5,805 nucleotides of DNA from an uncultured Bacteroidales bacterium. Its GTDB lineage: Bacteria > Bacteroidota > Bacteroidia > Bacteroidales > Bacteroidaceae. A program made the translations under genes and the position numbers. The stretch is taken from the NCBI GenBank assembly GCA_945871755.1, contig CAMBWV010000077.1:1-5805 (forward strand), written 5' to 3'. Under the pieces are notes generated by a model, which did no database searches, was not told where the DNA came from, and saw only the letters and a list, made by a program, of their open reading frames with translations. Positions 4,655 to 5,805 of this stretch are shown here, in pieces; position 1 is the first letter of the stretch; every line of letters begins with the position of its first letter.

Positions 4655-5805
4655 ATGAAACGCAACCTATGGACACTGCTCTGCTTGCTGGCCATGCTGG
4701 CAGGCTCGGCAGAAATCTCCGCGCAGGAGTACAAAGACTACGTGACGAAGGAAGTCACCGAGATCAGCCAAATCAAGACCGATGGTACGACCGAGTACCT
4801 CATTCAAATCAACGAGGGTGGAAAACCTACCCAGTTCGTCTTCAGCAACGGCGTTACAGGCGAGGGTTCTTGGGTGCGCCCCGCTGGCAATACGCAAACG
4901 GATGCCGCCATGCTTCTGGCGGGTACCGTCAATAACTCCCACTACTATTATTTCAAGTTTGAAGCCGCAGGCACTAGCACCTTCCGCATCCAAAACCGCG
5001 GCGGCTACTACTGGGGTATGCAGGCCGATGGACAGGTGAAGACTTCCGCCACCGCTCTCGATATTACCCTTGAGCAGGCGGGTGATGCCTGGGCCTTCAA
5101 GACGGGCGACAACTATGTCAACGACGATGCCAAGAGCAATAAGATGTGGGCTAATAGTAGCACGCGCTCCACTACGTACAAAATCTTCGCCATTGAGCAG
5201 CCCGCCACCTCTACTACGGCCAATTTCTACTACTTCGACGCTGCGGGAACGGCCCTCAACCAGGTGGCCAAGGCCTGCGAAGCCGATGGCACCTCCACCG
5301 TGTCCGCCCTCGCTGCCCTGCCTGCTTATGTGACGGCTACCTACTTTACAGATGCCGCCTTTACCCAGTCCGTTAGTGCCGATGCCGTAGCCACCGCTGG
5401 CGACTACTACGTCAAGACGGGCTATGCCGAGGGCTTCCCCTTGGAGATTGGCGTGTGGAGTGCCGTGGGCAACAGTGCAGCTACCCTCTTCTTCTACACC
5501 GATTACTATGCCGATGCCACGAAACGCTATGCCGTGAAGGCTGGGGGCGACTGGTACAACGGTTTCACCTTCCAGCGTCACGACAACAAGTATCTGCGCC
5601 ACTCTGACACCAATGTGGGATGGACCGACAAGGCCGAGGAGGCTACCGTGCTTGATTTCCTCTTCGCTGATGGCGTCTATAAGATGCAGGTGCGCGGCGA
5701 GGAACTCTACCTCCAGTTGTCCAAGAATGGCGTCCTCTTCAGCCAGAACGCTACCGACCTGTGCAACCAGCGCGAAGGCGTGGTGCACCAGATTCTCAGC
5801 GAGTT
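4655..5805 (+). CDS. Secreted protein of unknown function, N-terminal part (runs off the right edge)
   Basis: The ATG at 4655 opens a frame without stops to the window end, giving 383 codons. Residues 1-24 are a clear signal peptide (LWTLLCLLAMLAGSA, cleavage after ISAQ or before its Gln), with no lipobox. I do not recognise the family. The mature part is rich in Thr, Ala, Tyr, Asp and Gly. Residues about 40-180 and 263-380 look like two related beta-rich units: each has an aromatic-Gly strand pattern (YYWGMQADG; NKYLRHSDTN) followed by a Thr/Ala-rich strand, as in beta-trefoil or ricin-like sugar-binding modules. Residues about 188-260 (FYYFDAAGTALNQV ... YYVKTGY) look like a small beta-grasp-type linker domain. 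These domain readings are inference from pattern only. It is divergently transcribed from the GH20 gene, which suits an exported glycan-binding or surface protein, but the C-terminal part that would decide this is missing. Confidence 0.85.
   Translation, partial: MKRNLWTLLCLLAMLAGSAEISAQEYKDYVTKEVTEISQIKTDGTTEYLIQINEGGKPTQFVFSNGVTGEGSWVRPAGNTQTDAAMLLAGTVNNSHYYYFKFEAAGTSTFRIQNRGGYYWGMQADGQVKTSATALDITLEQAGDAWAFKTGDNYVNDDAKSNKMWANSSTRSTTYKIFAIEQPATSTTANFYYFDAAGTALNQVAKACEADGTSTVSALAALPAYVTATYFTDAAFTQSVSADAVATAGDYYVKTGYAEGFPLEIGVWSAVGNSAATLFFYTDYYADATKRYAVKAGGDWYNGFTFQRHDNKYLRHSDTNVGWTDKAEEATVLDFLFADGVYKMQVRGEELYLQLSKNGVLFSQNATDLCNQREGVVHQILSE

Noticed and set aside
4667..5788. Minus-strand open frame (373 codons) opposite the secreted unknown protein
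   Set aside because: The plus frame has a signal peptide, a promoter-like region and a leader of normal length, and stays open to the edge. The minus translation is Gly/Val/His-rich without motifs, typical of an antisense shadow.

Overview
This is a chromosomal segment that looks like a GC-rich member of the Bacteroidales, probably Prevotella-like. That placement rests on three things. The predicted promoters match the Bacteroidetes pattern TTTG-N19/20-TAnnTTTG. Start codons follow A/T-rich leaders with no clear Shine-Dalgarno. The nucleoside diphosphate kinase has the long (155 aa) form with the KPCTLQR and WLYANDEF signatures that I recall from Bacteroides/Prevotella. No tRNA, rRNA, CRISPR array, insertion sequence or transposase was seen.

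Layout, left to right. Bases 1-250 hold no convincing gene. They contain a dense set of short inverted repeats: an ACGTTGC/GCAACGT group, a TTTGAGA hairpin, and a row of GAAACTAG-flanked hairpins. A possible small minus-strand ORF runs off the left edge. Bases 256-1071 (minus) encode a fucosyltransferase-like glycosyltransferase whose stop codon lies inside a terminator-like hairpin. Bases 1072-1263 contain a 104-bp imperfect palindrome. Bases 1264-1731 (minus) encode nucleoside diphosphate kinase (ndk), with a near-consensus promoter and a pair of 19-bp direct repeats in its leader. Bases 1846-1897 form an 18-bp perfect hairpin that terminates the next gene and also carries the -33 box of the ndk promoter. 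Bases 1912-4248 (minus) encode a large secreted GH20 beta-N-acetylhexosaminidase with its own promoter. Bases 4249-4654 are a divergent intergenic region with two opposing promoters flanking a GC-rich, strand-asymmetric block. From 4655 (plus) a secreted protein of unknown function begins and continues past the right edge.

How the genes relate. The three complete genes share a strand but appear to be separate or loosely linked transcription units: GH20 and ndk each have a promoter, and a strong terminator separates them. The fucosyltransferase-like gene has no visible promoter and may rely on read-through from ndk across the palindrome. GH20 (removing terminal GlcNAc/GalNAc from external glycans) and the fucosyltransferase-like protein (decorating a cell-surface glycan) both suit a glycan-using, host- or gut-associated lifestyle. 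The sequence does not show that they form one pathway. I did not find a clear new multi-gene system. The least explained parts are the intergenic elements: the 104-bp palindrome, the hairpin row, the ndk leader repeats and the GC-rich divergent region.
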